From contig CM055869.1 of the NCBI GenBank assembly GCA_029582165.1, positions 6,480,425 to 6,544,424 on the forward strand: a DNA stretch of 64,000 nucleotides. The letters are read 5' to 3'. Source of the stretch: Portulaca oleracea. Its lineage: Eukaryota; Streptophyta; Magnoliopsida; Caryophyllales; Portulacaceae. Under the pieces are notes generated by a model. The model had not been told where the DNA came from, did not search any database, and worked only from the letters and a program-made list of their open reading frames with translations. The position numbers and the translations under genes were made by a program. Of this stretch, positions 33,298 to 44,405 are shown in pieces; the stretch's first letter is position 1, and every line of letters starts with the position of its first letter.

Positions 33298-34632
33298 CTC
33301 ACTCAACATGGTGGCATTCACAAAAATTCTCAAGAAATTCAACAGGGTATGATATGATGCTGACATTTTGTCATCACAGCATGCTACAGATTCGCCATCT
33401 AATGTTCAACAACCACCTATATGTCATATTAACCTTTGCTAAATCGATATTGGTTTTTTCCCTTAACTGTCCCTAATGACTTTCCCTATTCCAACATGGA
33501 TAGGCTAAGGCTAGATGGTTCAGGAGGTAGAATCATATAGACTCATATTTGTGAGGATTAGCTGCATCAATCGTGTTTATTACATAAGCCTAGAATTGTT
33601 GAAACATCAATACTAAGACATATATGGAGGTTTGGTATCGTATTCAGAGGCGAATCTAGGAACTTAATTTAGAGGGGTCAAATTCTAAAGATGAGTAATT
33701 GAAAACTCTATATCTATTAGTAAAATTTAAAAATTAAATATTAAAACTTAAATACAAACAAATCATAAGTATCATATGATATAAAATATATTATATAAAA
33801 AATATATTGCACACAATTTTTTCTTCAATTTTTGCATTTTAACTTAAATACAAATAAAAGTTGCTATAAACTTGTTTAAGATGATTGAACAGTTACACTT
33901 AACTAACCCAAAATTCAAGTAATTGGCATCACATTCGCATATGATCAAAATTTTCAAATATTTGAACTGTATAGGCATAAAATATTATTCATAGACACAA
34001 AAGTCAAGAACAGTAACCACAAATCATCACAAACATAAGTAATAACTAATAAATACAGTAGAAGTCGACTAGACATTGATACAAACAATCAAATTAATCT
34101 AAATTAATTAAAGACTCAAAAATGCTTGTAAATTTGATAAATAAAAATAAAAATAGATCTATAAACAAAAATCGTATTTTCTTTGAAATAAAACTATCGT
34201 CTGTAATATTTAACACTCAACAAAATTAAATTTAAGTGAATATAATAAAGTTTTAGTAAATAAAAATACTGAACTGAGTGCTCAAACAATTGAAATTCCA
34301 TGACTTTTTATGAATTATAACAAATATTATATAAATTTACTTTAGTACAAAAACATCAATATATATGTTTTTTTTCCCAAAAGTGGGGTCGCTTGACCCC
34401 ACGTGAACCCACCTTAACTTCGCCCCTGGTATTCCTCGAGTGATCACTTATTATTAGCAACATGTTTAATCTTCCTTATAAAGAATACTTATTTTGATCA
34501 CCTAATTTCTCTTTTTCATGACCATGATAATGAAAGTGACAATTATACTTCATCATATAGGTTACTAATCGACAGACATATGCTAGTTATTTGAAGATTG
34601 TTAAGAGCTCCCATTTTATCAGCTCTGACAAG
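33298..34632 (+). pseudogene. PHO1/SPX-domain gene fragment: two exons
   Basis: Two plus-strand exons with correct splice signals join in phase. Exon 33298-33346 follows TTTTTGCAG, reads SLNMVAFTKILKKFNR and has a GT donor. Exon 34561-34632 follows CATATAG, reads VTNRQTYASYLKIV then KSSHFISSDK, and also has a GT donor. This matches the C-terminal helix part of the SPX domain in PHO1 phosphate exporters, where SPX binds inositol pyrophosphates. The exons before and after are not visible: upstream ends near WD40 copy B, and downstream nothing matches after 34632. The intron carries an hAT element (33645-34428). It is a gene fragment, probably dead, though its coding is undamaged over 40 residues. 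Confidence 0.75.
33645..34428. mobile_element. hAT-like non-autonomous element in the PHO1 remnant intron
   Basis: CAGAGGCGAATCTAG to TTAACTTCGCCCCTG, 784 bp. The flanks share only 5 bp (GTATT at 33640-33644 and 34429-34433) rather than the usual 8. The termini clearly belong to the CAGTGGCG family of this window. Confidence 0.75.
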
Positions 34633-35500
34633 GTATGGAAACAAGATCAGGTTCTTTACTTATTGCCACCACATTGCTAGTATCCATTGAACTCATATGT
34701 ATTAAATCCATATCATTCTGTACTAAAGCCCAGTTTGGAGGCACCGATTTCTACGCGACAATTTCTCATTACAGGTGACTGTTTTTGGTCGCAGACGATA
34801 TTCGGGGGAACGACGACAATTCTCCAATTCGCGTGGACATTTTTAGGATTTGCTAATGGGAGGAGAGAGAGAATCCAGCCCTAATATATATGGCGTGTGT
34901 ATTACAATTGTTATTAAAGAATGGGTAGTCTAATTGTTCATCGTCCTACGTGGCACCCCGTTTCACGATATTTTAATATGAGACGGTCTTACATATGATA
35001 TACTCTCTAATCAATTGCACTCTTTTTCCAAGGAAATTCAATAATTTTACGCCCTTCTGTCAACTTTGTTACTTGCCTCTTTGTCAATCTTAAAAAAGGA
35101 AAGTTAGATAGGGAACCACCACGAGGTAGTTTATGCATAGGACAATTATTGAATCTGAAGCAATTATTCATTTTCCAGGCAAAATGAATGAACATGTCCT
35201 TTTTGGCCTTTTTTTTGTACCTTGTTACCAACTACTTGTCAATATTAAAGGATGTGTTTGCGTATAGTTCCCAGGTGTTGGGTTGGTTTCGGGGTCGTGG
35301 GTCTGTTGTGTTTGGTTTGGTTTCATCTATTCCCTCCTTTAGTCATCTAGTGTTCAATTCCTGCATTGTGCTGGTGTTTCAATTTTAATTATGTGGGTCA
35401 TGGCTATCGGTAATCATTTACAAAATAGGTTTAAGTTGTTGAAATTTGAGTTTGTGAGTCTTGTTTCCTCCATCTCTTTGAAGGATAGAGCTTTAATTTT
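34633..35500. other. Intergenic between the PHO1 and RRM fragments
   Basis: Lower AT content than most of the window from 34680 to 35400, with T-rich and G-rich plus-strand stretches. No conserved frame recognised. It may be the upstream part of the element carrying the RRM fragment. Confidence 0.4.
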
Positions 35501-35860
35501 GTGAGTTTGGCATCTTTGAATAGAGCTTGTGAAATTCTTGCTGTTCTAAAGGAGTTGAGCGGGGTACACGAAAGTGTTGTTGCAAATGGTTTGCCTCTCA
35601 TGGTTGACCATTCTGTGAGTGAGAGGCCTGTCAAGGAAACGCATTTGTTCTCCTTATTTGTTGATAATTTGCCTCTCAATTTTAGCAACTCAAGGCTCAA
35701 ACATTTGTTTAGCAAGTTTGGTGTTGTTGTTGATGCATATATCCTAGCAAAAAATGGCAAAAATGGTAGAAAATTTGGTTTTGTGCAATATGTAAACAGG
35801 GATGAAGGCACTACAAGAAGCTTTGAATAATAAGACCATTATGAACGGTCACAAATGGGC
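35501..35860 (+). pseudogene. RRM (RNA-recognition motif) protein fragment, frameshifted
   Basis: From about residue 49 of the open frame the sequence reads LFVDNLPLNFSN (RNP2-like) and GRKFGFVQYVN (RNP1-like), the two signature strands of an RRM. One extra G at about 35807 shifts the frame. Dropping back one base continues as EALNNKTIMNGHKWA, the expected end of an RRM. No intact gene surrounds it. RRMs occur in SR-type proteins and also in ORF1 of some plant LINEs, so it could be a host gene fragment or LINE debris. Confidence 0.65.
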
Positions 35861-36046
35861 TTAAACGGTCGCAAAGTAGGGCACGCAACCGTTCATTTTA
35901 GTATTGTGGATCATATGAAAGATCTTTGTTTCTTGGGTGAAATACAATAAAAAGCATGCAGTTAGGCCTCCTGTTGCTGCAATATTTGTCAGAATTGGGT
36001 TCTCAAGAAGATTAATGGTGGTGACCTTATTACGGATAATATGCAC

Positions 36047-36717
36047 ATTTCTTCTCCTAGTTTGTTGATTTAAAATGAGACTATACTCCTACTATTTATG
36101 AAACAGCTAACTATATCTCCCTAATGTGACTTATTCGTCTTTTTATTAACTTTTACTTTCTTTTATTCGACAATATCTACTGCAAAATTGATCCACATAT
36201 ACACGTAATTAATTCATAAATTATTACAAAAATTCATCCGTCAATAAATTGACGGTGTCACAAGGTAGGGCATAATTTGCCAATCTCAGCCCTGATTCTT
36301 CTGACAATAAGTACGGGAGTTACCAATTCTCTATAACTAGTTTTCTTGAACAATCATATGTAACTTATTAAAGCACTGTCAATTAATTAAGCAAATCAAT
36401 GACTCCATGCATAAACAATGAGATCAAGCCTGTTGTACCTGCTACAAGGATCTACATACCATATATTTATTATAATTAAATTACCGATGTATAATTTACT
36501 GAATCCATGCATATATATTACTACAACATAGATCTACAATAACTTCACACACACATGTACATATCTTCAAATACTTGATGGGTCCACGTACATGTACAGT
36601 ACCAATGATGAAATTGACATCAATCTTAATTGACAATTAGGTAATTAAGGGTCTGATTATTAAGTCTCAATCTATAATTAAGCTAGGTAGATAATAATTA
36701 CTAACTAATTAAGCATA
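36047..36717. other. 3' flank of WD40 copy C
   Basis: Matches 21650-22725 without the MITE found there. It probably contains the 3' UTR. No separate feature is visible. Confidence 0.6.
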
Positions 36718-38103
36718 CTATTGGTGCATGCCTTGAAGCTTGTTTCTAGCCCATGATGGAGACAGAATAGGAGGGTTTGTGTCATCTGAGTTATCAAGCT
36801 TGGGAGATGTCTTCGTTGTTTCTGTAGGCAACACATTGAGTCTCCACACCTTTAGCGTCTTATCCAAGGCAGCACTGTAAATCAAGAAACTCAACGCCGT
36901 AGCATTCATCTCCATGCACACAGCCAAGCATTTGACTGGCCCTCGATGACCTTCGATAACCACCAGGCACTCGTGGCAGTTGCTCCCTTCATCGCGCCTC
37001 CAAACCCTAATCATGGTGTCCTCGGACCCGCTTATCAACAGGTTCTCGATTACGGCGAGGCAGAGGACCGCACACCAGTGCCCTTGCAGTGACCCACCAC
37101 GGGTGTACCAGCACGAGCCCCTCTGCTGCTGCTCCCAGTAGTCTATCCTTCCATTGGAGCACCCTGCGTACAATATGCTATTAGAGTTGGAAGAATTAGT
37201 CGTGATCATCATGGCCAATGCGTAGACGGGGCAAGGTTGGAAATCGAGGATCATGGTGAGACTGTGGAGGTCGGATCCATACACCCTCCTCCAAATCTTG
37301 ACCGTCCCATCGGACGAGCAGGTGAATATGAAGCCGTCTTCCTGGTTGACGACTATGCCATTGACATGGTCCGTGTGAGCTACGAAGGAATCGACACACT
37401 TCTTCTCGCTGATGCTCCAAGCCTTGACTGTCTTATCCCAAGACCCTGTGTACAAAATCCCCCGTGCATGGTAGTAAGCCATGCAGGAGATGGTATCCTT
37501 GTGTTGTTGTTGTTGTGGCGAGTTGTTGGAGAAAAAGAGGTTCAAAGGGCTCACCATCCTCCTAGGCAAAGTCGTGACCTTTTTAGGCCAATAATGGTGC
37601 TTCTTAGAGCCTTGAGGGGGCATGGTCCAAACCCTCACCTTGTGGTCCTTGTGAGAAGTGAAGAGGAAGTCACCATGGGTTAACATGGTTTGAACCCCTC
37701 CAGTGCTCGTCTGCAGGTAGCCCTTCTCGCAAAAATCCAAAGGCTCCCACACGCGAATTCGTGAGCTGCTCGAGCCAGCTAAGACCATGGCGTCCCTTAA
37801 GATCGCGATGGAGTAGATGTGTCCATCACGGCGGAGGGAGGCAATGCAATGATAGCGAAGGGATGGGTGAGGTGGGCTCCCCGGAGGAGACAATGACCAA
37901 ACTGACCTTGGACTTAGGTGGGACAATGGATAGGCTTCAGGGTTGAAGGGGGAATTATCATGTTGGTCATAGTCATGATGGTCATGATTGGGGTGGCTAG
38001 GGTTTTCAGCAAGAGGTTTGAGGTTGAAAGAGAAGTGACGAAAGCTAGGACATTCAGAAGAGCTTTCTTCTTCGTTGTCAAACTCACTAGGTTGGCAATC
38101 CAT
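36718..38103 (-). CDS. WD40 repeat protein, JINGUBANG-like (copy C, intact)
   Basis: A single-exon frame of 461 residues from MDCQPSEF to QGMHQ. I chose the ATG at 38103 because all copies share MDCQPSEF, while the ten residues before it differ. A low-complexity N-terminus of about 90 residues (acidic and Ser-rich, then His/Asp/Pro-rich) precedes seven WD40 blades with typical ends: IRVW, VRVW, VKAW, VKIW, IDYW, IRVW and LKVW. The spacing and motifs (KDHKVRVWTM, LYTGSWDKTVKAW, GHRGPVKCLAV) match the plant family that includes JINGUBANG (a negative regulator of pollen germination). Such proteins are non-catalytic scaffolds. Specific function here is inferred only from family. It is the only undamaged copy of four. 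Confidence 0.9.
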   Translation of the reverse strand: MDCQPSEFDNEEESSSECPSFRHFSFNLKPLAENPSHPNHDHHDYDQHDNSPFNPEAYPLSHLSPRSVWSLSPPGSPPHPSLRYHCIASLRRDGHIYSIAILRDAMVLAGSSSSRIRVWEPLDFCEKGYLQTSTGGVQTMLTHGDFLFTSHKDHKVRVWTMPPQGSKKHHYWPKKVTTLPRRMVSPLNLFFSNNSPQQQQHKDTISCMAYYHARGILYTGSWDKTVKAWSISEKKCVDSFVAHTDHVNGIVVNQEDGFIFTCSSDGTVKIWRRVYGSDLHSLTMILDFQPCPVYALAMMITTNSSNSNSILYAGCSNGRIDYWEQQQRGSCWYTRGGSLQGHWCAVLCLAVIENLLISGSEDTMIRVWRRDEGSNCHECLVVIEGHRGPVKCLAVCMEMNATALSFLIYSAALDKTLKVWRLNVLPTETTKTSPKLDNSDDTNPPILSPSWARNKLQGMHQ

Positions 38104-38179
38104 TATATATTGGAGGAGAAAGGGATATGACAAAAGACAGACATACTGTGTGTGATACTCCTTAAGAAAAACCTCCCCA

Positions 38180-38187
38180 TATTTATA
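38180..38187 (-). promoter_or_regulatory. TATA box of WD40 copy C
   Basis: TATAAATA on the minus strand, 77 bp upstream of the ATG and conserved in copy A. It predicts a 5' leader of roughly 45 bases. Confidence 0.65.
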
Positions 38188-38360
38188 AGCTAGTGGCCCG
38201 AGGTGAGAAAATGCATAACAACGTACGTACTCCTTTTATTTCAATTTATCTTTTTGCTTGAATATCATTTTGCTTGTTTATAACTTTTGTTCTCTACTCC
38301 TTGGTCCTATACTCATTGTCGCTTTATACATACTACATGGTATATATATCAAACGTTTTT

Positions 38361-39402
38361 TTACGTAAAATTTAATAAGACGAATATTAAGAAATAAATT
38401 AATTTATATTAGTATTTGAATATATGTTGATACAATCTCTGTATTAAATATAATAAAGTATTACTCTAAGTTGATCTCCTGAAATTTGGATGAGCCGAGG
38501 GCACGAGCGCTTGATATTGATATCATATACAGGCCGAGCTGAAGAACTCAGTCGTAATCCTTGAATTTGATGTGCTGGAAACTTGGAGCCTTTGATATGG
38601 TATTTTTGCAGACCATAATCCTTAAAGCTTAGTAGCTGTAGGTCGCTTGCAGCTCCATTTTCTGAAGCCTGTGGAGCGCAGAATGTCGAATGCGAAGTGT
38701 GGAGTCCGTGAAAAATGAGAAGGGGGCTATTTATAAGTCTTGAAGGCTTAGGGTTTGAGCTAGGCTTTGGATCTAGGTCCAAATTAATTCATTATTCCTT
38801 TAATTTAAATAAAGATATAATTATATTTTCTACGTCATTTCTGACACTTGTCAGCTTCTGGTTAGCCGAAATTTAATTCTACTTAATTAATTTTGACAAG
38901 GTGGGCTCATCATATCAAGGCCAACTTGACACATGACAATTTATAATGGGAAATTGGTAAATAATAATCCAAACTTTGGGGATATTAGAAAATAATAATT
39001 TAAACTTATAACTTTGTTATGGATGAGATAAACTTTAACCTCTATTATTTTTATAATCCACCACCTAGTTAACCTCGTCCGAAAAATGATATGGTGGTGG
39101 CAATATTACTCATAGAGTATACATATAACAGTTTTTTTGAGCTACAAGAAGTTCCACGTATGATGTCGTCGCGACTATGTTACTTTTTGAACAAGTTTAA
39201 TTAGGGGTAGATGCTAAAAATAATAATAATTAAAGTTCAACTCATCTATAACAAATTAAATTGTAAGTTCAGATTATTTTTTTCCAATGTCCCCAAAGTT
39301 TGGATTATTTTTTTCCAATTTCCGTTTATAATTGACGAATAAAAATTAATTTATTTTCCACGTGTCATTTTTTTATTAGTCGACAAATTTTTGCCTTCTA
39401 CA
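38361..39402 (-). mobile_element. LTR, same family as 26580-27519, carrying a MULE
   Basis: Parallel to the LTR at 24336-24953 in the copy A unit, with the same internal landmarks and the same surroundings, so it was duplicated together with the WD40 gene. It is interrupted by the MULE at 38948-39323. Confidence 0.75.
38948..39323. mobile_element. Mutator-like (MULE) non-autonomous element
   Basis: GGGAAATTGG to CCAATTTCC, 376 bp, flanked by ATTTATAAT (38939-38947) and GTTTATAAT (39324-39332), 9 bp with one mismatch. The copy A LTR has the empty site near 24875-24885. Subterminal AATAATCCAAACTTTGGGG motifs lie at both ends. Confidence 0.85.
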
Positions 39403-39470
39403 ATAACATTTTTCATCATAAATTTAATAATAGTATTTTCATATAGTAGAATATTATATATATATATATA

Positions 39471-40087
39471 TTTTTTTGGCAGAATTGCAAACTCTTCATT
39501 ACCAAAAGGCTTAAAACAAGCCTAAGAGAATACAAAACAACCAGCAAAGGCCAAAAGAACAGAGAACCTAATGGAGAAGGAAATCTATACAACGATTATA
39601 CTTAGAACTTTTCTTTGCCAAAAACGAAAACCTATGCACAATAGTAAAATGTATCTTCTTTATGACTTCATCCACCGATAATGGCTTGTGATTACCCCGA
39701 AACTTCTTGTAGTTCCTAGCTTCCCAAACAATAGCAATAGTAGAAGTTGCTAAAGCAGCCATAATAGTTTTAAGCCACCAACTCTTCCTAACATTCTTCC
39801 AATTGGATAATCACTGAGATAAAGTGTTAAAATTGAATCTAATCTGCCACTTATCACAGAAGAAGGACATTACATCCTTAGTAAAGGAGCAAGCGACAAA
39901 AAGATGGTCAACAGTTTCCTCCAACTTATTACACAAGCAGCAAGTAGTCTCCAAATTACTACCATGGGCTGCAAGACGAGAAGAAACATGGAGCTTGTAT
40001 TGCGAGGCAACCCAAGCCAAGAATAGATGCCGAGTAGGAGAACCTCCATTCCAGACAATATGATATAAAGGCCATTTATCAGCCATA
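39471..40087 (-). mobile_element. 5'-truncated LINE (non-LTR retrotransposon) 3' end
   Basis: 617 bp on the minus strand ending in an A run (plus-strand T run at 39471). It carries the end of ORF2: the zf-RVT domain (WPLYHIVWNGGSPTRHLFLAW; CCLCNKLEETVDHLF) and then, after one TGA stop at 39811-39813 where the family has Trp, LSNWKNVRKSWWLKT and onward to 39568. It is flanked by a target duplication of at least 20 bp starting ATAGTAGAATATT on both sides (from 39443 and from 40088). The paralogue near 24995-25010 lacks it. A minus-strand 5'-truncated insertion is usual for LINEs. Confidence 0.9.
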
Positions 40088-40201
40088 ATAGTAGAATATT
40101 ATATATATATATATATATATATTAAGAAATTAATGATCAAAATTTTAAAATTTGACTAACAAATAAATTAAGGTGACATTTAATATGAAACTCTGGAAGT
40201 A

Positions 40202-40618
40202 ACTTCTTTTTATTCGACAATATCTATCGTTTTATCATTTTCAATGACATATTAATGATTCATTGCTTTGTTATGGTGGTCCATGTTAATTACTACCTCA
40301 GTTCCATGTTATTTGACCTCTTTAAAAATTGTGCAATTAAACTAATAAAATTTTGATCATAAATTTATATATATGTATAATAATTTGTTTAACAAAATTA
40401 CTACAGTTAGATTTATAACTAAAAACATTCTTATAAAAGTATAATATTGCAATTGTTAATAAAACATTATATAAGAAATTATCGATCAAATAACGAAATT
40501 GAAGACCGTGACAGTTAACAAAAGTATAAATATGTTTCTTCTCCTTCTTTACATTTTCAATGCCATTAGTTTCAAGAGCAGCAGTTTTAATCTGCTTAAA
40601 ATATATCAATTGTTTAAG
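40202..40618. other. AT-rich flank shared with 25095-25500
   Basis: Right part of the duplicated unit behind copy C. No gene or bounded element apart from another Stowaway-like left end (TACTACCTCAGTTCC near 40290). Confidence 0.5.
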
Positions 40619-40868
40619 TACTCCCTCCTTCTTTTAATTGACATTTTGGATGATTGGGGTAATATTTAGGCTACAAAAATATATATATAGGATAGTTTAA
40701 GAAAATTATTTGATTATGTTTAAAAATCATTGTTTGATGTTTATTCAATGAATGTTATGGGTAAAGTAAAAAGATAGTAATTAATATATCATTGGGGTTA
40801 TAAAATGTAAGATAATATGAAATAAAAAAAATTAGTAAAAAGTTGGATAAAAAGAGCGAATAGAGTAG
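40619..40868. mobile_element. Possible Stowaway-like MITE
   Basis: Begins TACTCCCTCCTTC. The right end is weak (AGAGCGAATAGAGTA), so the class is tentative. Confidence 0.4.
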
Positions 40869-41139
40869 CTTTCATCTATTATTTATTAATATTTATTATA
40901 AAATTCATTATAAATTCATATTATGGTGAAATTCATTGATATAGGTGAACTTATCAATTTATTACAGAAATTCAAGGCCTTGTTTTTTTTTTTTTTTTTT
41001 TTGCCACACAGACCACAAAAACTAAATATTAAAACAGAAAAACAAATACAACTAAAATTGCATAATACCCCTAGCCTAGCAAGTTTATGCGCTTTCGCAG
41101 CAAAACTCCTTTGCACTTTAACAAAACATCAAGGCCTTG

Positions 41140-41369
41140 TTATAGTGTAAGTTATAGTTTGTGTTCGGCCCTGATTAAACCACTGCTAGCTATTCTCTAT
41201 AACTAGTTTTCCTTGTTACAGAAATTCAAGACCTTGTTACAGAATCTAATCTCTATATATATAATTGTCCAGACTAATCATTTGCAAGTGATGAAAGCAC
41301 TGCCAGCTGCCAAGAAAATGAAGTTGGAGCCTTGGAGGTACCTGCTACCTGCTAGAAGTAGGTAGATAC
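41140..41369. repeat. Left remnant of the copy D duplicated unit
   Basis: TTCTCTATAACTAGTTTTC and GAAAGCACTG align with 36330-36380 downstream of copy C, and GTACCTGCTAC aligns with 36434-36445. It is interrupted by the solo LTR at 41370. Confidence 0.6.
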
Positions 41370-42215
41370 TGAAGAAACTCAACTGGTTATGAGGACCTCA
41401 GCGCAATCATCTGTGAGGACCTCAAACAACAGCACAATATTATTTTGTTTGAAAGATCATCCAGGCACTTCAGGGAAGTATCAAACATATCTTTATCCTA
41501 TATCTTCCTTCCATTCTAAAGATATGATTGTAATAGTCTTGATTTCCTTATCAGGCATCAAACGAAATCAAGAGAAAGCATAGCAAGGAAACTCATGAAG
41601 ATCAAGTCAGAAAAGGAAACAAATCCCCATTGGAACGTTATACTCATGAAGATACCTGCCTAAACAGAACCAACACAAACTGGAAAGAATCAAGAAGCAA
41701 ACAAGGCAACTAAAGGAAGTCGTTGAGGAGTCCAATATAAATAAGAGAACTTATTCTCTTTACAAGCATCGATTTCCAAGGAAGAAAATCGTTGTAAGAA
41801 CTTTGTGAAAGAAAGTTCTGAGTGTAGGAGTATTTGAGTGAATATTCCGAGTGTAGTCATTCTTGTGTAGTGGTGAGTTTTGTGTAACCAGTGGTCATAC
41901 TGGTGAGGACCTCTAGGGTCGTGAGTTCCAAGCTAAACAAGTGCCTCTCTTTTGTGTGAGGTCGCTGGTTGTAATCGCCTCCACTGTGAGGCCTCATATT
42001 CAAAAGACCTCTGTTGTGTCTTCTAATCCGGTAGGCCAATTGAGGACCTCACAAGTTCTCTTTTGTGCTGAGTTGTAACCTCCTCCTCTTTAGCACTTTT
42101 GATCATTCAATAAAGAAGTTATTTTTCATATAAAAGTGCTACTAACTTGGTTGTGTTGATTGAAGTGCAGAATTATTTTTATAACCCTAATCACCCCACC
42201 TCTAAGGTTATTTCA
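41370..42215 (+). mobile_element. Solo LTR with 5-bp target duplication
   Basis: TGAAGAAACTC to TTATTTCA (TG...CA), 846 bp, with GATAC on both sides (41365-41369 and 42216-42220). It contains repeated GAGGACCTC motifs and a polyadenylation-like AATAAAG at 42110. The end resembles that of the inverted LTR at 56079-57011, which shares the AGTGGTGAGTTTT/AACCAGTG part. No internal region remains, so it is a recombined solo LTR. Confidence 0.85.
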
Positions 42216-42220
42216 GATAC

Positions 42221-42449
42221 CAAATTAATTAGTAACTTACCAATAATTTATTGAATCCATGCATATAAATACTGCAATATATAGATCTAAAATAACTCCG
42301 CACACACATATCTAATTCTTTCAATAGTTGATGGGTCTAGTGATGACATTGACATGCATGCATCTTAATGTGATTGACAAACTAGGTAATTAAGGGTACG
42401 TCTATGATCAAGTCTTCATCTATAAGCAAGCTGGATAATTAATATGATG
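42221..42449. repeat. 3' flank of WD40 copy D
   Basis: Matches the region 3' of copies A and C (ATTTATTGAATCCATGCATAT; TTGATGGGTC). Confidence 0.65.
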
Positions 42450-42607
42450 AGTAATGGTGCCCACGGTGGAGACATAATAGGGCCTCTGTGGCTCTGTCAT
42501 ACTCCTCAAACTTAGTCAATTGTCGCAGACTATGGCGTCTAAGTAATCAAGATTTGGTGCCTTTGTAATATCTTAGAGTCTCCGCACCCCAAGCATCTTA
42601 TGCAAGG

Positions 42608-42675
42608 CAACACTCACTATTAAAAACTTACCATATTGCGACAACACTCACTATTAAAAACTTACCATATTGCGA
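42608..42675. repeat. 34-bp tandem duplication
   Basis: CAACACTCACTATTAAAAAC and the following bases to TTGCGA are repeated exactly head to tail (42608-42641 and 42642-42675). Confidence 0.9.
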
Positions 42676-42768
42676 CGGAAATTACGAAGTAGTCATCTCC
42701 ACCATCCAAGTAACCCAAGCAAACATCCAAGCATGTATGAAGCACGTACCCATGGCAGTTGCTCCTCT

Positions 42769-44405
42769 TGAAATACCTCGGTGTTGTTATTGTTATTATT
42801 GTGCCCTATTTTTAGGAGGAATTTTATCATCTAGAATTTTCCCCCTTCTTAACTTCTTATATCTTTATAATCGTTACTTTTCCTAAAACCCTATTTCTAA
42901 TCGTCAAAAGCCTTCAAGAATTTGCACGTTGTTTTCCGCCCCCACTAATTTTTTTATTTTTATCATTAAAGGCCACTAAACCACAATTTTATTAACACCA
43001 ACCAACAATTGTCAAAGAGCATAACAATTACCCATCCAAAGTTAAAATATGGGCATATCAAAAATCAAACAAAAGCCAAAGTAAGATTTTGTGAGAAGCA
43101 GTGTCTTTGGAATCCAGATTGTTCAAGGTGACCCTATCTCATTGTAGTAGATTATCTTATTTTCCATTTTGCCACTCCAGGTAAGTGGTGTGATACTTTT
43201 TTAGTCGTCCTTTGTGTCAAAAAAATAGTGTTTTGTAAAGTCCTTTCCCGTAAATTAATTTTATTAAATCGAGTTGGCATGTTATTGTTTAAGTATATTA
43301 TATTTGGTTATATCAATATCCGAAAGATTTGATTGACTCTGTATAGAATTATGTGTTTACAAAGTGATCTGAGCCTTTTGATGTTGATTTTATATGTATG
43401 TTGTATCTATGTTTTATGTCCTTTATACCCCAAGTGAGGTTTTATGACAATTTGACATTATATTTGTAAAGTATACGTTTCAAATAGTAGTTTTGGCATT
43501 CGAATTATTTGAACCTTTTGTCTGTATAAGTGACTTTATTGGCATGATTAATTGTTATTTGAAATTACCTGATTGGGCATTGTTTGAAGGTTTTAATACT
43601 CAAGCTACTAGTTTTAATTTTGGGCTATGTCTTTTATCTTAGCCAGTTAAGGTATATACTGGATTTATCGCTTGTATGCGTGCTATTGTGTATTCCAATA
43701 TGTATATATGTTCTGTTGGACCCAATTCTTTGTTGCCCCGCCACTGGGTCAATAGTGACATATCGTTGCCCCGTCACTAGGCCAATAGTGACTTATTGTG
43801 GTCCTTGTCACTAGGTAATTGTGACCTTAGCCCTAACATTGTGATTTTGATTGCCAAGTTTGATGTGTATTGTGCTATTTTGCAGTAAATCAATTGTTCA
43901 ATAATAGTGTGTTTTGAGCAAGATAAAGTGTATGTGAATACCCAGTCGTGTTTTGTTACTGAATTATTTGTTAACTCTGACTTAGCCTATGTTTTACTCG
44001 CATGTCTAACCCATCTAGGAGATGTTATGCTACTTATTGAACATTCGAGCTCATCCTTTCATCTTTCTATTTTCCTAGGTTACGCTCTAACTTCCATTTT
44101 GTATTGAAGTTTTTGGCAGTGTCAGAGTAGCGTAGTGGAAGCATTATGGGTCATGATTTGTATAGGAATGACCCATCTGTTACAGATTTTATTTTTCTAT
44201 AAACTTGTGATTAGCCTTCATGATGTTTGCTATAATCTCTGTTGTAAAGTTAAGTATCCTTCCTCATCCGAATATCCCATCAATTATTCTATTTTCGATG
44301 CTAAGTATATCTTTCTCTGTTTCTATCTTTTGACCTGTGCATGCATGTGGGACCATGTCCTATTGATGTGCGGCGTTTGTCTCCCTCCGGGTTCGGGGCA
44401 TGACA
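42769..44405 (+). mobile_element. Solo LTR, Del/Tekay-like gypsy type
   Basis: TGAAATACCTCGG to GGTTCGGGGCATGACA, 1637 bp, with CCTCT on both sides (42764-42768 and 44406-44410). The start ATACCTCG and the end GGGGCATGACA resemble Tekay/Del gypsy LTRs. It splits WD40 copy D. The open frames within it have no recognisable product. Confidence 0.85.

Larger units (their letters stand above)
38295..40201. mobile_element. Stowaway-like element split by an LTR and a LINE
   Basis: Left part TACTCCTTGGTCCTATACT and right end AATATGAAACTCTGGAAGTA match the two ends of 24267-25094. Between them lie the LTR (38361-39402) and a LINE (39471-40087), the latter only in this copy. Confidence 0.6.

Noticed and set aside
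37237..37683. 148-residue plus-strand open frame opposite WD40 copy C (and similar ones at 32128-32520 and 23752-24214)
   Set aside because: They are antisense shadows of the WD40 coding sequence; no independent motif or conserved start.
43584..43814. Hydrophobic open frame that could be read as a membrane protein
   Set aside because: Entirely within the solo LTR 42769-44405 and T-rich by composition.
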